Below the pieces are notes generated by a model, which had not been told where the DNA came from, searched no databases, and saw nothing but the letters and a program-made list of their open reading frames with translations. Below are positions 34,627 through 43,568 of a stretch of DNA of 47,011 nt, piece after piece (the first letter of the stretch is position 1; each line of letters starts with the position of its first letter). The stretch covers positions 1 through 47,011 of the forward strand of contig CAZECN010000022.1 of NCBI GenBank assembly GCA_964510575.1. Direction: 5' to 3'. Source of the stretch: CALKYB01 sp964510575 (lineage in GTDB: Bacteria > Bdellovibrionota_C > UBA2361 > SZUA-149 > CALKYB01). The translations under genes and the position numbers were made by a program.

Positions 34627-36135
34627 ATGAGTAGAACGAGTATTCGAGGAATTTGGTTAGGACTTTGCCTAGCTCTTAGTCTATTCACCTCACCAGCCCT
34701 CGCCAACACACCTGACCTATTCTCACCGGCTCCAGGCAGCAACTTTAGCGACAGCAGCCAAGTCTTTGAATGGTCCCCAGGGGCTACTTTAGTGGAGCAG
34801 TGGTGGTTGTATGTTGGTACTAGTCCTGGATCTTTTGATATCTATGACAGCACTTCAGCTTTAGGGTTGGATCAATCTGCCTCGGTTAATATTCCCATAA
34901 ACGGCCAAGATGTATATGTGAGACTTTGGTTTCGTACTTTAGCTGATGGCTGGCAGTTTACTGACTATATTTATAGCACTGATTTAGTTGTGAATATTGT
35001 TCCAACGGAACCTGTACCAAATAGTATTTTAAATGGAGAAGACGTTACTTTCCGTTGGTCAGACCAAGGATTTTCTGTAGAAGCCTGGTGGCTTTATGTT
35101 GGAAGCAGCGAAGGTGCCAATGATTTTCATGACAGTGGAAACTTGGGGCTTAGTGTATCAGAGCGAGTCACGACATTGCCTGCTGATGGAAGTGTAGTTT
35201 ATGCCCGTCTTTGGTATTTCCTCGATGGAGTTTGGCAGTTTACTGACTCAACTTATCTATCGGACCCAGCTTTACCTAGTCCTCTAATTACAATGCCTGC
35301 GGAAGGGACTGTGATTAACAGTAGTACTCAGACTTTTGCATGGACTGATAATGGTGTAGCTGTCGACGAATGGTGGTTATATGTGGGTTCTTCAGAAGGG
35401 GCAAGAGACTATCATGATAGTGGAGCTCTTTTCTCAAGCCAAACTGAAACTGTAACAGGACTTCCGACTGATGGAAGAATGATCTATGTCAGACTATGGC
35501 ATAGAGAGTCTGGGCAGTCTTGGCAGACAACAGATTTCGTTTACATGGCAGGGCTTCAAATTAGTGGCTTAGTGCCTACAAGTCCAACGGCAGGTGCCAA
35601 ATTAACAGGAGATAGCGAGACTTTCACTTGGTCTGCCCAAGGTTTACCAGTCACAGAATGGTGGTTAGAGGCTGGCTCAAGTGTGGGAAGATCTGATTAT
35701 TATAATAGCGGCTCTTTGGGTACTAATCTTTCAACAGTCGTAACCGGACTCCCTGAGAACGGTAGCACTGTGTTCGTAAGATTTTGGTACCGAATCGGGG
35801 GAGATTGGCTATTCACCGATGTTACCTATCGGGGTGCTTGCCTTGATGCCTTGCCTTCGATTGTTAGCCCAGCTGGTAATAGCACTCTAGGTGGTGATGC
35901 TGTTACCTTTAGCTGGTCAGCTAACTCTAGTGCTTCTACTGAGTGGTGGTTCTACGCAGGCACAAGTTTAGGAGGAAGTGATATCCTAGACAGTGCATTC
36001 CTTGATGGTGATACTTCGATAGATGTGTCGGGATTGCCAACAGATGGTAGCACTGTATACGTAAGGCTTTGGCACCGGGAAGCTGGAGGCTCTTGGCAAT
36101 TTTTGGACTATACCTACGCCGCCGCCAACAACTAA
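34627..36135 (+). CDS. Secreted protein of five tandem ~95-residue beta repeats
   Basis: The 502-residue product has a signal peptide (about 1-27, cleavage near ALA-N). Five repeats follow, starting near residues 28, 125, 217, 316 and 409. Each has a P.....V.FEW/TW opening, WWLYVG(S/T)S.G...Y.DSG, a GLP.DG..VYVRLW core and a W.FTDY.Y end. The repeats are related across their whole length but not identical. They are rich in Trp, Tyr and Gly, like beta-sandwich adhesin or carbohydrate-facing domains. No catalytic motif is seen and I do not know the function. GAAGGAGAG lies just before the ATG. The gene stands alone between the tRNA and a convergent gene. Confidence 0.82.
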   Translation: MSRTSIRGIWLGLCLALSLFTSPALANTPDLFSPAPGSNFSDSSQVFEWSPGATLVEQWWLYVGTSPGSFDIYDSTSALGLDQSASVNIPINGQDVYVRLWFRTLADGWQFTDYIYSTDLVVNIVPTEPVPNSILNGEDVTFRWSDQGFSVEAWWLYVGSSEGANDFHDSGNLGLSVSERVTTLPADGSVVYARLWYFLDGVWQFTDSTYLSDPALPSPLITMPAEGTVINSSTQTFAWTDNGVAVDEWWLYVGSSEGARDYHDSGALFSSQTETVTGLPTDGRMIYVRLWHRESGQSWQTTDFVYMAGLQISGLVPTSPTAGAKLTGDSETFTWSAQGLPVTEWWLEAGSSVGRSDYYNSGSLGTNLSTVVTGLPENGSTVFVRFWYRIGGDWLFTDVTYRGACLDALPSIVSPAGNSTLGGDAVTFSWSANSSASTEWWFYAGTSLGGSDILDSAFLDGDTSIDVSGLPTDGSTVYVRLWHREAGGSWQFLDYTYAAANN

Positions 36136-36167
36136 AACTAAAAATCAGTGTCGTTAGGAGGTAGGTG

Positions 36168-38165
36168 CTAGAGCCCGGCTCGAGCAGCTCTAAGGGATTC
36201 CCAGTAGTTAATTAAAGTCTTTAGATGCTCACCCTTAGGTTCTTTTAAAGCTTTGTCTAGTTTCAACCAGCTACCATTCTCTCCAAACTGAGCCCGGCCA
36301 GTTTTGAAATCATAAGCAATGAGGTCGTTTTTTGATAGCCATCCTATTTGTCGTGGTTGTTCTAGAGAGCCAGTTAGCACAAATTGTTTTTTGCTTTGAT
36401 CAGGGATCATCGCTGTCGGCGAAGGTCTTTTCTCGGAGAAAACTGAATTAAGAAGAATTTGCCCTAACTCATGCTGCCCCACGGGAGTCTTTATCTCTCC
36501 ACCCGCTCCCGAGAGAAAAAGAGGAGTTCTTCTTTGGTGTTGATCCACTGTCCAGGCATGCCCTAGTAGGCCGTTTTCATAGATTGAATCTGGATGATCA
36601 CCAATAATCATTACTACTGTATTTTCAGACAAACCCTTCTCTTGGAGAAACTCAAAGAGTTGTCTGAAACCTTTATCTAAATGAAAGGCGGCGTTGGCGT
36701 ATTGTCTTAATATTTTATCTCTGTTTTCCGGCTTAAAGAATCTAGAGTCCTTTTCACCTTGGTCAATAAACTTAAGCTCCATCGAGCTTTGATGGTACGG
36801 GTAGTGTAGGTCTTGGTAGTTTAGGTAAAGGAAAAATGGTTGTTCACTGTTACCGATTACTTCAAATGCTTTTTTGTTTAGCTCCTGCCAGTCAAGTGAG
36901 AGCAAACTGGTATTCATCTTTTCCCAGGTAGTTAACTCTCGCTCCTGCCATTTTATAAAACGAGTGTCGAAAAAAGAATCAAGCTTGTCCATTCCCAGGA
37001 GACCGTAGTTATTCCCCCAATTTTCATCCATAGCGGAAACGGTATGCACCCCATAACCTTGTTTTTTGAAAAGATCGAAAAGGGTAGGATCGTTCTCTTT
37101 GTATCCTAGCTTGCCAAAGAAAAGAGTCTGTATCGCTCTAGCCGTTACTCCGTAGTTTGAGTGAGCATCGGGCGTAAATGCTTCGTTCTCAGCTAAGCTT
37201 GATAAAAAGGGCATGACCTCAGAGCCATCAAGTTTCATTTTCACTACATCGCTGCGGAAGGTCTCAACAACAACTAAAATCACATTTACAGGTTGGGAAC
37301 GACTATTTTTAGGCAATTTAAGGTCTGGCTCATGGGTTCTTGAGCTTTCGCTAAAGTCTCCTATTAAGCCGTTTTCGTCCTTATTGTTCCCAGGAATGTC
37401 TAGAGCCCAAGGATTAATATCCGCATCCATATTGTTTGAATCTGGAGGAGAAGTCAGTGGTCCAAAACCATCTCTGTCAAAATCTGAAAGGACTCTAAGG
37501 GTCTCGTCTGGGAGCAGATAGGCCAGTGTATTTCTTAGCCCGAAACGCAAAGATTCATAAGAAGCAGTACTGAAGTGAGCTACAAGTATGATCAACCAAG
37601 CTAAGCAAAGAGAAGGGAAGGTGAACTTTGATCGCTGGCTATTTTTTAAGGGTTCGCCTGTCTTTCCTAACCACTTGATTACCAATATATTAAGACAGAC
37701 AAAGCCTAAGCCTCCCAGGGCAATTAACAAATGCTGCGGGCTTATATATCCAAACAAATTTAAGAAGTTTCCAGCAGTGAGCTCTTTTAGAACCTGGATA
37801 TCAAACATATTTTGAAAATACTTGTGTATTTGATGCTTGATGGTTGTGTAGCTGGCATAGGTGCCGCCAAAGACAATTATTGAACTATAAAGAGACTGAG
37901 CAGCGTTTAATCCTAACCAAGGAAATATCAAACGGTAGAGAATAGCTAATATTGTTCCGAAGAAAACAAGGCTATAGAACAAAGCAAGTATTACGAAGGA
38001 AGCATACTGGGTAGTAGTTTTTAGCGTGAAGGGTCTGTTTAGCGCAGTTCCACCAAAGAACTCGGCTGTCCTGTGAAGAAGGTAAGAGTCAACTATTAGC
38101 CCTAGAGCGCAAAAACAAAAAAGGAAAGTGCCTAGTAAAAATGTATGCCTATTTAAGCTAAGCAA
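36168..38165 (-). CDS. Membrane sulfatase-fold (alkaline phosphatase superfamily) enzyme, LTA synthase-like
   Basis: The 665-residue product has about five membrane helices in the first ~190 residues (about 8-28, 50-75, 85-105, 140-165 and 180-200). An extracytoplasmic sulfatase domain follows from about 290. VILVVVETFRSDVV holds the likely nucleophile Thr, and IIGDHPDSIYENGLLGHAW supplies metal ligands. This resembles phosphoglycerol or phosphoethanolamine transferases more than true sulfatases, which need a Cys/Ser for formylglycine. It lies 32 bases after the PPTase gene on the same strand. The substrate is not predictable. Confidence 0.82.
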   Translation of the reverse strand: MLSLNRHTFLLGTFLFCFCALGLIVDSYLLHRTAEFFGGTALNRPFTLKTTTQYASFVILALFYSLVFFGTILAILYRLIFPWLGLNAAQSLYSSIIVFGGTYASYTTIKHQIHKYFQNMFDIQVLKELTAGNFLNLFGYISPQHLLIALGGLGFVCLNILVIKWLGKTGEPLKNSQRSKFTFPSLCLAWLIILVAHFSTASYESLRFGLRNTLAYLLPDETLRVLSDFDRDGFGPLTSPPDSNNMDADINPWALDIPGNNKDENGLIGDFSESSRTHEPDLKLPKNSRSQPVNVILVVVETFRSDVVKMKLDGSEVMPFLSSLAENEAFTPDAHSNYGVTARAIQTLFFGKLGYKENDPTLFDLFKKQGYGVHTVSAMDENWGNNYGLLGMDKLDSFFDTRFIKWQERELTTWEKMNTSLLSLDWQELNKKAFEVIGNSEQPFFLYLNYQDLHYPYHQSSMELKFIDQGEKDSRFFKPENRDKILRQYANAAFHLDKGFRQLFEFLQEKGLSENTVVMIIGDHPDSIYENGLLGHAWTVDQHQRRTPLFLSGAGGEIKTPVGQHELGQILLNSVFSEKRPSPTAMIPDQSKKQFVLTGSLEQPRQIGWLSKNDLIAYDFKTGRAQFGENGSWLKLDKALKEPKGEHLKTLINYWESLRAARAGL

Positions 38166-38197
38166 TTTCTTCTTCCTTATTCTACGGGTTAGGTCTC

Positions 38198-38893
38198 TCA
38201 GTTAGCGCCAAGCCAGCAAACATTAACTAGGTAATCTTTATCGCTTGAATCTTTGCAAACATAGCTTTGACAGCAGGGTGAAGGTAGTAATTTTTGAAGT
38301 TCCTCTTCAGTTTTTCCTAACACGTTCCATTGAGCGGTTAACTTGCCATCGAGTTCTGTCATAAAACTGACCGATCCAAAGGTAGGCTTCAGGCCAAAGC
38401 CAGAAAAGACCAGTTTGTAGAGTGCTTCTTTGGCTGAAAAAATTTGAAGGCCTTTCTTATGATCACAACCAACCCACTCCTGTTCGTCAGAGTTTAGGGC
38501 CTTACATAAAAACTTGTAGTCTCTCGAAGGGTTCCAAAGCTCTAGGTCCACCCCAATTCCAGAGAAGTTTTCTGTTCTAGCCGCTGCAGCTATAGCGATT
38601 CCTGCGGAGTGACTGATTGATCCAACGCTACCTTCAGGCCAAATAGGTTCTCCCTCAGAGCCTTTTAGTATTCCTTGAGGAGAAGCTATTCCTATCTCTT
38701 CTAAGAGCTGCCCTGCCGCAGCTCGACCCATCCTGAATTCAACTAACCGTTTGCCAGTAAAATGGTCGGTAATTAGATCCTGCTCACCCGGTTTAAGCTC
38801 ACGGCCCTCTACTTCGGCTTCTTCCAGCCAAACAAAGCCTAGAGAGTCAGGAAGCTCTTTAGAGATATGAAAGGGTGAAGGAAGCGTTTTCAT
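38198..38893 (-). CDS. 4'-phosphopantetheinyl transferase, Sfp/EntD type
   Basis: The 231-residue product moves phosphopantetheine from CoA to carrier proteins. SISHSAGIAIAAA, GIGVDLE (metal-binding Asp and Glu) and FSAKEALYKLVF are the superfamily motifs in order. The length fits the two-lobed Sfp/EntD class, not the short AcpS class. No carrier-protein, PKS or NRPS gene is visible in the window, so it may serve the fatty-acid ACP or a distant cluster. It is probably transcribed with the sulfatase-like gene. Confidence 0.92.
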   Translation of the reverse strand: MKTLPSPFHISKELPDSLGFVWLEEAEVEGRELKPGEQDLITDHFTGKRLVEFRMGRAAAGQLLEEIGIASPQGILKGSEGEPIWPEGSVGSISHSAGIAIAAAARTENFSGIGVDLELWNPSRDYKFLCKALNSDEQEWVGCDHKKGLQIFSAKEALYKLVFSGFGLKPTFGSVSFMTELDGKLTAQWNVLGKTEEELQKLLPSPCCQSYVCKDSSDKDYLVNVCWLGAN

Positions 38894-39032
38894 AAAAGTC
38901 TTAAATCCATATTTGGTTTGGTAATTTGAGCCGAAAGTGACAACAAATTGTTACATTTGAAAATGCCTTAAATCCATCTTCTCCGAATCTAGCAATAATA
39001 ATTCCCGTCTAAATAAAGACAATTACAGCTCA

Positions 39033-41075
39033 TTGTTTTCCGGAAAAGATAAAATGTCCAATTTTAGATTTACGCCTCGAATTATAGTTTTCTTACTTGC
39101 TACTTCCATATTAGTTGCGGGCATTGAAGCCACTAATCAGCTGACTCATCCAAACACCTTCACCTCAAAAGCGACAATCGGGGCAACTAGTAAAGTTCAG
39201 CAAGAAAAAAATGCGCTTTTTAACTCTGCCTTGAAAGATGTGCGACCGGTTTTATCTGCTCAAGTCCGGGAAACTACAAGTCATCAGCCTAAGCTTGTAG
39301 ATATTTCATTTTACCTTAACCGTGGTGATATCGATCTTTATGCCAGTGCCAGAGAGGCCGAGTTAGCAGCTTCGTTGGCTGAAAGCTATGCTAGAAAGAC
39401 AGCAGCTCTTATTTCTGAATGGGATTTGAATCGGCGCTATCAACAGATAGGCTCCTTAGGAATGAAAGTCTCTGAATTTCAAGAGCTGGAAAGGGTAGCT
39501 CAAGATAAGCTTGCTGGAGACCGGGAAAGTCAAAGAGCCTTTAGAGAAGAGCAAGCAGCCAAAGACAAGGTTGCAGCCATGCAATCTCAAATGATTTCTT
39601 TTCAAACTGAGCGGGATTCTTTGAAGGCTGCACTAGAGGTTGAGTCTGCCTCCACGAAATTAGTTGAAGCAGACCCTCAACTCCTCTCAATAGACTTGGA
39701 GCTGGGCAAACAACAGAAAGAACTGGAACGGCTTTCAGCCTCCTTAAAGCCTGCTCATCCTGAGATGATTTTCATCAGAGAAGTCGTAGCTGATTTGCAA
39801 GAAAAGTCTGAACGACGAAGAGAATTGCTAATTAAGGATCTTGAGTCAGACTATGAAGTGATTCAGAGAAAGATTATCGAGCTTCAGACTGAAATTGACT
39901 TGGAACAAAGTAAGCTAGTTGAGCTAAGTGACAAGGTTGTAGTCTATGCCCAAAGTGTTGAAAAAATTAATAGCCTAAGAAGCTCGAAGAGAGATCTTCA
40001 AAAAGAGCTAGACGCTCAAAACTTAGCTGCTGTTCAAGCTTTGCCTCTAGCGGTAGTAACTGTTCCAGCGTTTATCCCACAATCTGCAGACATTGCGATT
40101 AGCTGGGCGTCTGTATTTCAGGCAGCATTGTTTGGTTTATGTTTGGGAATACTCTTTCTTTTAGCTAAAGCTATCTTAGTTAAGTACTGGGCTGTTATTG
40201 AGGAGTTAGACTTCTACCCTTGGGATGATCAAGTAGAAGACTTTTCAATAAGAGAGCAAAATAGTTTCAAACCTGCAGTTTCTTCACGTCCAACCATAGA
40301 AGCAGAAGGACTAGGCCTGAGGAGAGTAAGGCCTAGCGGTTTACATTCTGAAATTGAGGTTCAAATTCAGAGATTATCTAGAAATTCTTCGGCCAAAGTT
40401 TTTGGTGGACAGAAGAGAGTAGGGAAGACAACTCTAAAGGAGAATGTTCACCTGTTCCCTTATTTCGATAAGCAGAGTGGCGGGTTTTGGTCCAATCATG
40501 AAAATGTACCCACTGATGTTTATAGAAATCTGGCTAAGAGTTTAGTAAGCCAGACCGTTTCTGTAGGAACCAAGTCTCGAAATGTTTTAGTTACAAGCGC
40601 GGTAAGGGGAGAAGGGAAAAGTAACGTATCCAATAATCTTGCCAAGACTTTGGCTAAGGCTAATTACTCCACTTTGATTATTGATTGTAATCTTAAGACT
40701 AATAGTTCCTCCACTATATTGCCAGGATTAGTAAATTACTTGAGAGGAGAGATTGAGCCAGAGCAGACTATTCGAAAAACCGACATTGATAAGCTTTTTA
40801 GAATTTCTAGTGGTCAATTGAGTTCGGATAGTATGGAATTGATCTGTTCCCAAAGAATGTGGGAGCTATCTCAACTTGTTTCTACTGCGTTTGACTTTGT
40901 GATCTACGATGGCCCGGCTGTCTTAGATAATAACGAAAGTCTAATCCTTTCGAAAATATCTGACGCCACAGTAATGGTTGTAGATAGCGAGAATACAGAT
41001 AAAAGTGCTTCAAGAGATGCTCTAGAAAAGCTAAAACGAGCCGATGATCTTTCTAACGAGAGACCAAGGGCTTAA
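39033..41075 (+). CDS. Wzz/BY-kinase-like polysaccharide chain-length protein (fusion)
   Basis: The 680-residue product has an N-terminal membrane helix (about 16-36), a long coiled-coil extracytoplasmic region (about 100-340) and a second helix (about 355-382). A cytosolic P-loop domain follows, with Walker A at 523-530 (AVRGEGKS), LIIDCNLK as Walker A' and VIYDGPAVLD as Walker B. This is the Wzc/ExoP layout, in which the Wzz part sets polymer length and the kinase controls export. It lacks a C-terminal Tyr cluster, the Walker A is followed by Asn where ST is usual, and Walker B has no second Asp-Pro-Pro, so kinase activity is doubtful. It ends one base before the convergent exporter gene. 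Confidence 0.85.
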   Translation: MFSGKDKMSNFRFTPRIIVFLLATSILVAGIEATNQLTHPNTFTSKATIGATSKVQQEKNALFNSALKDVRPVLSAQVRETTSHQPKLVDISFYLNRGDIDLYASAREAELAASLAESYARKTAALISEWDLNRRYQQIGSLGMKVSEFQELERVAQDKLAGDRESQRAFREEQAAKDKVAAMQSQMISFQTERDSLKAALEVESASTKLVEADPQLLSIDLELGKQQKELERLSASLKPAHPEMIFIREVVADLQEKSERRRELLIKDLESDYEVIQRKIIELQTEIDLEQSKLVELSDKVVVYAQSVEKINSLRSSKRDLQKELDAQNLAAVQALPLAVVTVPAFIPQSADIAISWASVFQAALFGLCLGILFLLAKAILVKYWAVIEELDFYPWDDQVEDFSIREQNSFKPAVSSRPTIEAEGLGLRRVRPSGLHSEIEVQIQRLSRNSSAKVFGGQKRVGKTTLKENVHLFPYFDKQSGGFWSNHENVPTDVYRNLAKSLVSQTVSVGTKSRNVLVTSAVRGEGKSNVSNNLAKTLAKANYSTLIIDCNLKTNSSSTILPGLVNYLRGEIEPEQTIRKTDIDKLFRISSGQLSSDSMELICSQRMWELSQLVSTAFDFVIYDGPAVLDNNESLILSKISDATVMVVDSENTDKSASRDALEKLKRADDLSNERPRA

Positions 41076-42734
41076 CTATTGAAATTCAATTATTCTATCC
41101 ACAGAGCTTCGTAAATGAGAGCGATGACTGATTAGTAGAATGGAAATCTGAGGATATTTTTCTCTTATTCTCGAAAGGATTTCCAACTCTAAAATCTCAT
41201 CAAGTCCACTAGTGCTTTCGTCAATAATCAGAACAGGCTTCTCCATCAAAAGAGCTTGAGCAATCACTAGTCTTTGCTTTTCTCCCCCTGAGAGCTTTGA
41301 ACCCGATTCTCCTGGTAGATAGTCGACATCCTCAATTCTATGAGACAGACCTACTAGTTCTAAGGCTTCTTGCATTTTTTGCTCGGAGAGTTTGGGGCCA
41401 AAAAACTCTAGATTAGAGCGAATGCTTCCTGAAATTAGAGAGCTAGTTTGAGGAACGTAGGCTACTAAGCCTCTAAGTGCAGAGGCACTTTCTAGTATGT
41501 TCCCATCAATTGAGATATTTCCAACTGTGTTTTTTAAGACCCCAGATACTATGTCGCAAAAAGTAGACTTTCCTACTCCAGTGGTTCCGCTAATTAGAAC
41601 CAGTTCAGCAGGTCTTATTTTAAGAGAGAATGGGCCAATTTTTTCTCTCCCGTAATCAGGGCTTTCATATTCAACATTCTCAAATTTTATTGATTCAAAA
41701 GCGGAGGAGGAGGGTTTTGCTGGACTAAATTCCTTTACCCGATGTTTTGCAATTTCCTGTTTGAAATCTAAAGTTTGTTGCCAGGCTGGAGCAAGTTCAT
41801 TCAAAAATTGGAAATTTTGTTGAGCAGAACTACATCTAGATATAACCCTAGCAATTAAAAGTAGGCAGGTTGCTGCTATTGTCCAGTTAAGTCCCAAAAT
41901 CGAAATAGCCAGATAGCAAACTGCAGCTAGTGAGGCCCCACCAAATAAACTAGCCATCGCTTTTAGGTCAGCCTGGTTTCTACCAGCGGATCTAATTAGA
42001 CCAGAGAGCTCTTTGGAGAGAGTGTTTGCTTCCTTGGCTACTAGCTGATGACGTCCACTGGACCAAATTCTTCTATAGTTTGAGAACAAATCTTTGGTGT
42101 GAATAAGCAGCATTTCATTACCTGCCAGGAGTTTTACGCCAATGATATGATTTTTATAAACAAGTTTTCTAAGTAGGAATAGGTTTACCAGAGCTATAAT
42201 TATCGCGAGAATTGTTAATATTGGATTTGCGATTGCAGAAAGAATCAAGAGGCCAATAATAAGAACAATAGAGACTAGTAAGTCTAGGAGAAGAAAAATA
42301 AAACTAGACGCCTCGGATAGTTTTTCCCCGCAGGAGTAAAGAGTTTTTTCTGAGCGGTTGGAAGTAAAGAATTCTGCTTTGCTAAACAGTTGACCTTCAA
42401 TTATCTCTCTTCTCGAATTTAAAATATAAGAAGCTTGGATCGAAGATGAAAGATAAACCCTTGCCCAAGTAATTATACTTATTAAGGTAAGCAGCATCAG
42501 GTAAACTATCAGCACTTGTTCTAAAGCGAGCCCGGTTAATGCCTCGGGTAGTAAATGGGCTGAACTGTTATTGCTTGAATCCAGGTTTGGGGAGTTTAAA
42601 CTGGCTCGTAGTAGCGGAAACAATAAAAATAAAGCCAAGCCTTCAGTTAAAGATCCAAGTAAAGAGGCTAGCACTACAAGCGTGGTTTTAACTGGGTAAG
42701 ACTTGAATATGAGCTTTAGCGCAGCAATATGCAT
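41076..42734 (-). CDS. Lasso peptide ABC exporter (D protein)
   Basis: A 552-residue half transporter. Six membrane helices (about 15-300) precede an ATPase domain with Walker A GTTGVGKST (about 379-387), signature LSGGEKQR, Walker B VLIIDEST and H-loop LISHRSH. In lasso clusters this D protein exports the mature peptide and often gives immunity. It lies 5 bases after the B2 peptidase gene in a B1-B2-D operon, which sets its role. It meets the Wzz-like gene tail to tail with no gap and no visible terminator. Confidence 0.93.
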   Translation of the reverse strand: MHIAALKLIFKSYPVKTTLVVLASLLGSLTEGLALFLLFPLLRASLNSPNLDSSNNSSAHLLPEALTGLALEQVLIVYLMLLTLISIITWARVYLSSSIQASYILNSRREIIEGQLFSKAEFFTSNRSEKTLYSCGEKLSEASSFIFLLLDLLVSIVLIIGLLILSAIANPILTILAIIIALVNLFLLRKLVYKNHIIGVKLLAGNEMLLIHTKDLFSNYRRIWSSGRHQLVAKEANTLSKELSGLIRSAGRNQADLKAMASLFGGASLAAVCYLAISILGLNWTIAATCLLLIARVISRCSSAQQNFQFLNELAPAWQQTLDFKQEIAKHRVKEFSPAKPSSSAFESIKFENVEYESPDYGREKIGPFSLKIRPAELVLISGTTGVGKSTFCDIVSGVLKNTVGNISIDGNILESASALRGLVAYVPQTSSLISGSIRSNLEFFGPKLSEQKMQEALELVGLSHRIEDVDYLPGESGSKLSGGEKQRLVIAQALLMEKPVLIIDESTSGLDEILELEILSRIREKYPQISILLISHRSHLRSSVDRIIEFQ

Positions 42735-42739
42735 TAGTG

Positions 42740-43198
42740 TTAATTGGCTAGAGATTCCAAAACTCTATACTTACTTAAATCTGGAGTTTCTTCAAAAACT
42801 ACCTTTCCTTGCTTAGTTTCAAGCCAAGCATGAGCCGAGAAACTATTCTCTTGTTCATTATCTATAATTTCTTTGTTTTTGGAGATACGAACACCGATTT
42901 TAAATATAGGCGGCTTTTCATATCCTCCACTTAGCCGTAGAGCCGTTAGGCTTCTTATCATGCAATTGTCACAGCCAGGTAAGCGCTTACTAATCCGGTC
43001 TACCAAGGTATAGACGGTTTCCCTAGAAAGACTAGGCTTCCTCACTTTATCTAAACTATTTTGTAGCCTGCCTACCATGGTTAAAACTTTGGAGAAGGGA
43101 AAAGCCGAGAGGTAGATTTTGTAATAGTAGAGAAGCAGCCCAATTTCCAGAGCCTTGGCTTTTTGAGATGTGGGAAGGTTTAGAAACGCTGAGAGCAC
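42740..43198 (-). CDS. Lasso peptide leader peptidase B2 (transglutaminase-like, McjB C-terminal type)
   Basis: The 152-residue product removes the leader so that the cyclase can act. It matches the short, stand-alone B2 form of McjB. The Cys-His-Asp set is visible: Cys79 in CMIRSLTALRLSGG, His123 in AHAWLE, and Asp140 in ETPDLS (the last residue is less certain). The N-terminal 60 residues are helical. It starts 14 bases after B1 stops. A split B1/B2 arrangement is common outside the original enterobacterial clusters. Confidence 0.93.
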   Translation of the reverse strand: MLSAFLNLPTSQKAKALEIGLLLYYYKIYLSAFPFSKVLTMVGRLQNSLDKVRKPSLSRETVYTLVDRISKRLPGCDNCMIRSLTALRLSGGYEKPPIFKIGVRISKNKEIIDNEQENSFSAHAWLETKQGKVVFEETPDLSKYRVLESLAN

Positions 43199-43212
43199 TT
43201 TACTCTTTTAGT

Positions 43213-43494
43213 TTACTCCTTAATTCTCACCAGACCACGCTTTTCGAGGTCGGATATAAAGGAAATACAGTCTTTAGAAAGAGTTTTTCTGTCCACTTCA
43301 AATTCTTCAATTAGTTTTTCAATAATTCCTTCAATGGCAATGGAGTTTTCTGTGAGAGCCCAGATTCGGCTAGCTACGTTTTCAAGACCGAAATATTTGT
43401 TAGACTTGGTGTCCAGTATTACTTGATCCTCTCCTACAGGTGCCGAGAGGTGCTCTTGGTTGCGCGCGACGATTGAACTTTCAGTAACTTTCAT
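43213..43494 (-). CDS. PqqD-like RiPP recognition element B1
   Basis: A 93-residue winged-helix PqqD fold. LDTKSNKYFGLENVASRIWAL is the characteristic centre, followed by IIEKLIEEFEVDRKTLSKDCISFISDLEKRGLV, a helix-rich end. In lasso pathways it binds the leader motif (YxxPxLxxxG) and delivers it to the peptidase. It is the first gene of the minus-strand B1-B2-D operon and faces the cyclase gene across a 74-base divergent gap. Confidence 0.95.
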   Translation of the reverse strand: MKVTESSIVARNQEHLSAPVGEDQVILDTKSNKYFGLENVASRIWALTENSIAIEGIIEKLIEEFEVDRKTLSKDCISFISDLEKRGLVRIKE

Positions 43495-43507
43495 AGGTTG
43501 GTAACTC

Positions 43508-43513
43508 TATAAT
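43508..43513 (+). promoter_or_regulatory. Candidate -10 box in the B1/cyclase divergent gap
   Basis: TATAAT at 43508-43513 is a perfect -10, about 55 bases before the cyclase start. Its -35 is poor. On the minus strand the same bases read ATTATA, and no good B1 promoter was found. Confidence 0.3.
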
Positions 43514-43568
43514 AGAATCTCTTGTAGTAAGGGTAGCACCCTCAAGCTAGGCCATAAAGATATTATTG

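Noticed and set aside
36168..38165. True sulfatase
   Set aside because: The nucleophile position reads VETFRSD with Thr, without the Cys/Ser-x-Pro-x-Arg motif needed for formylglycine; a phospho-transferase type is likelier.
43495..43565. A second lasso precursor in the B1/cyclase gap
   Set aside because: No frame of useful length and no leader motif on either strand.
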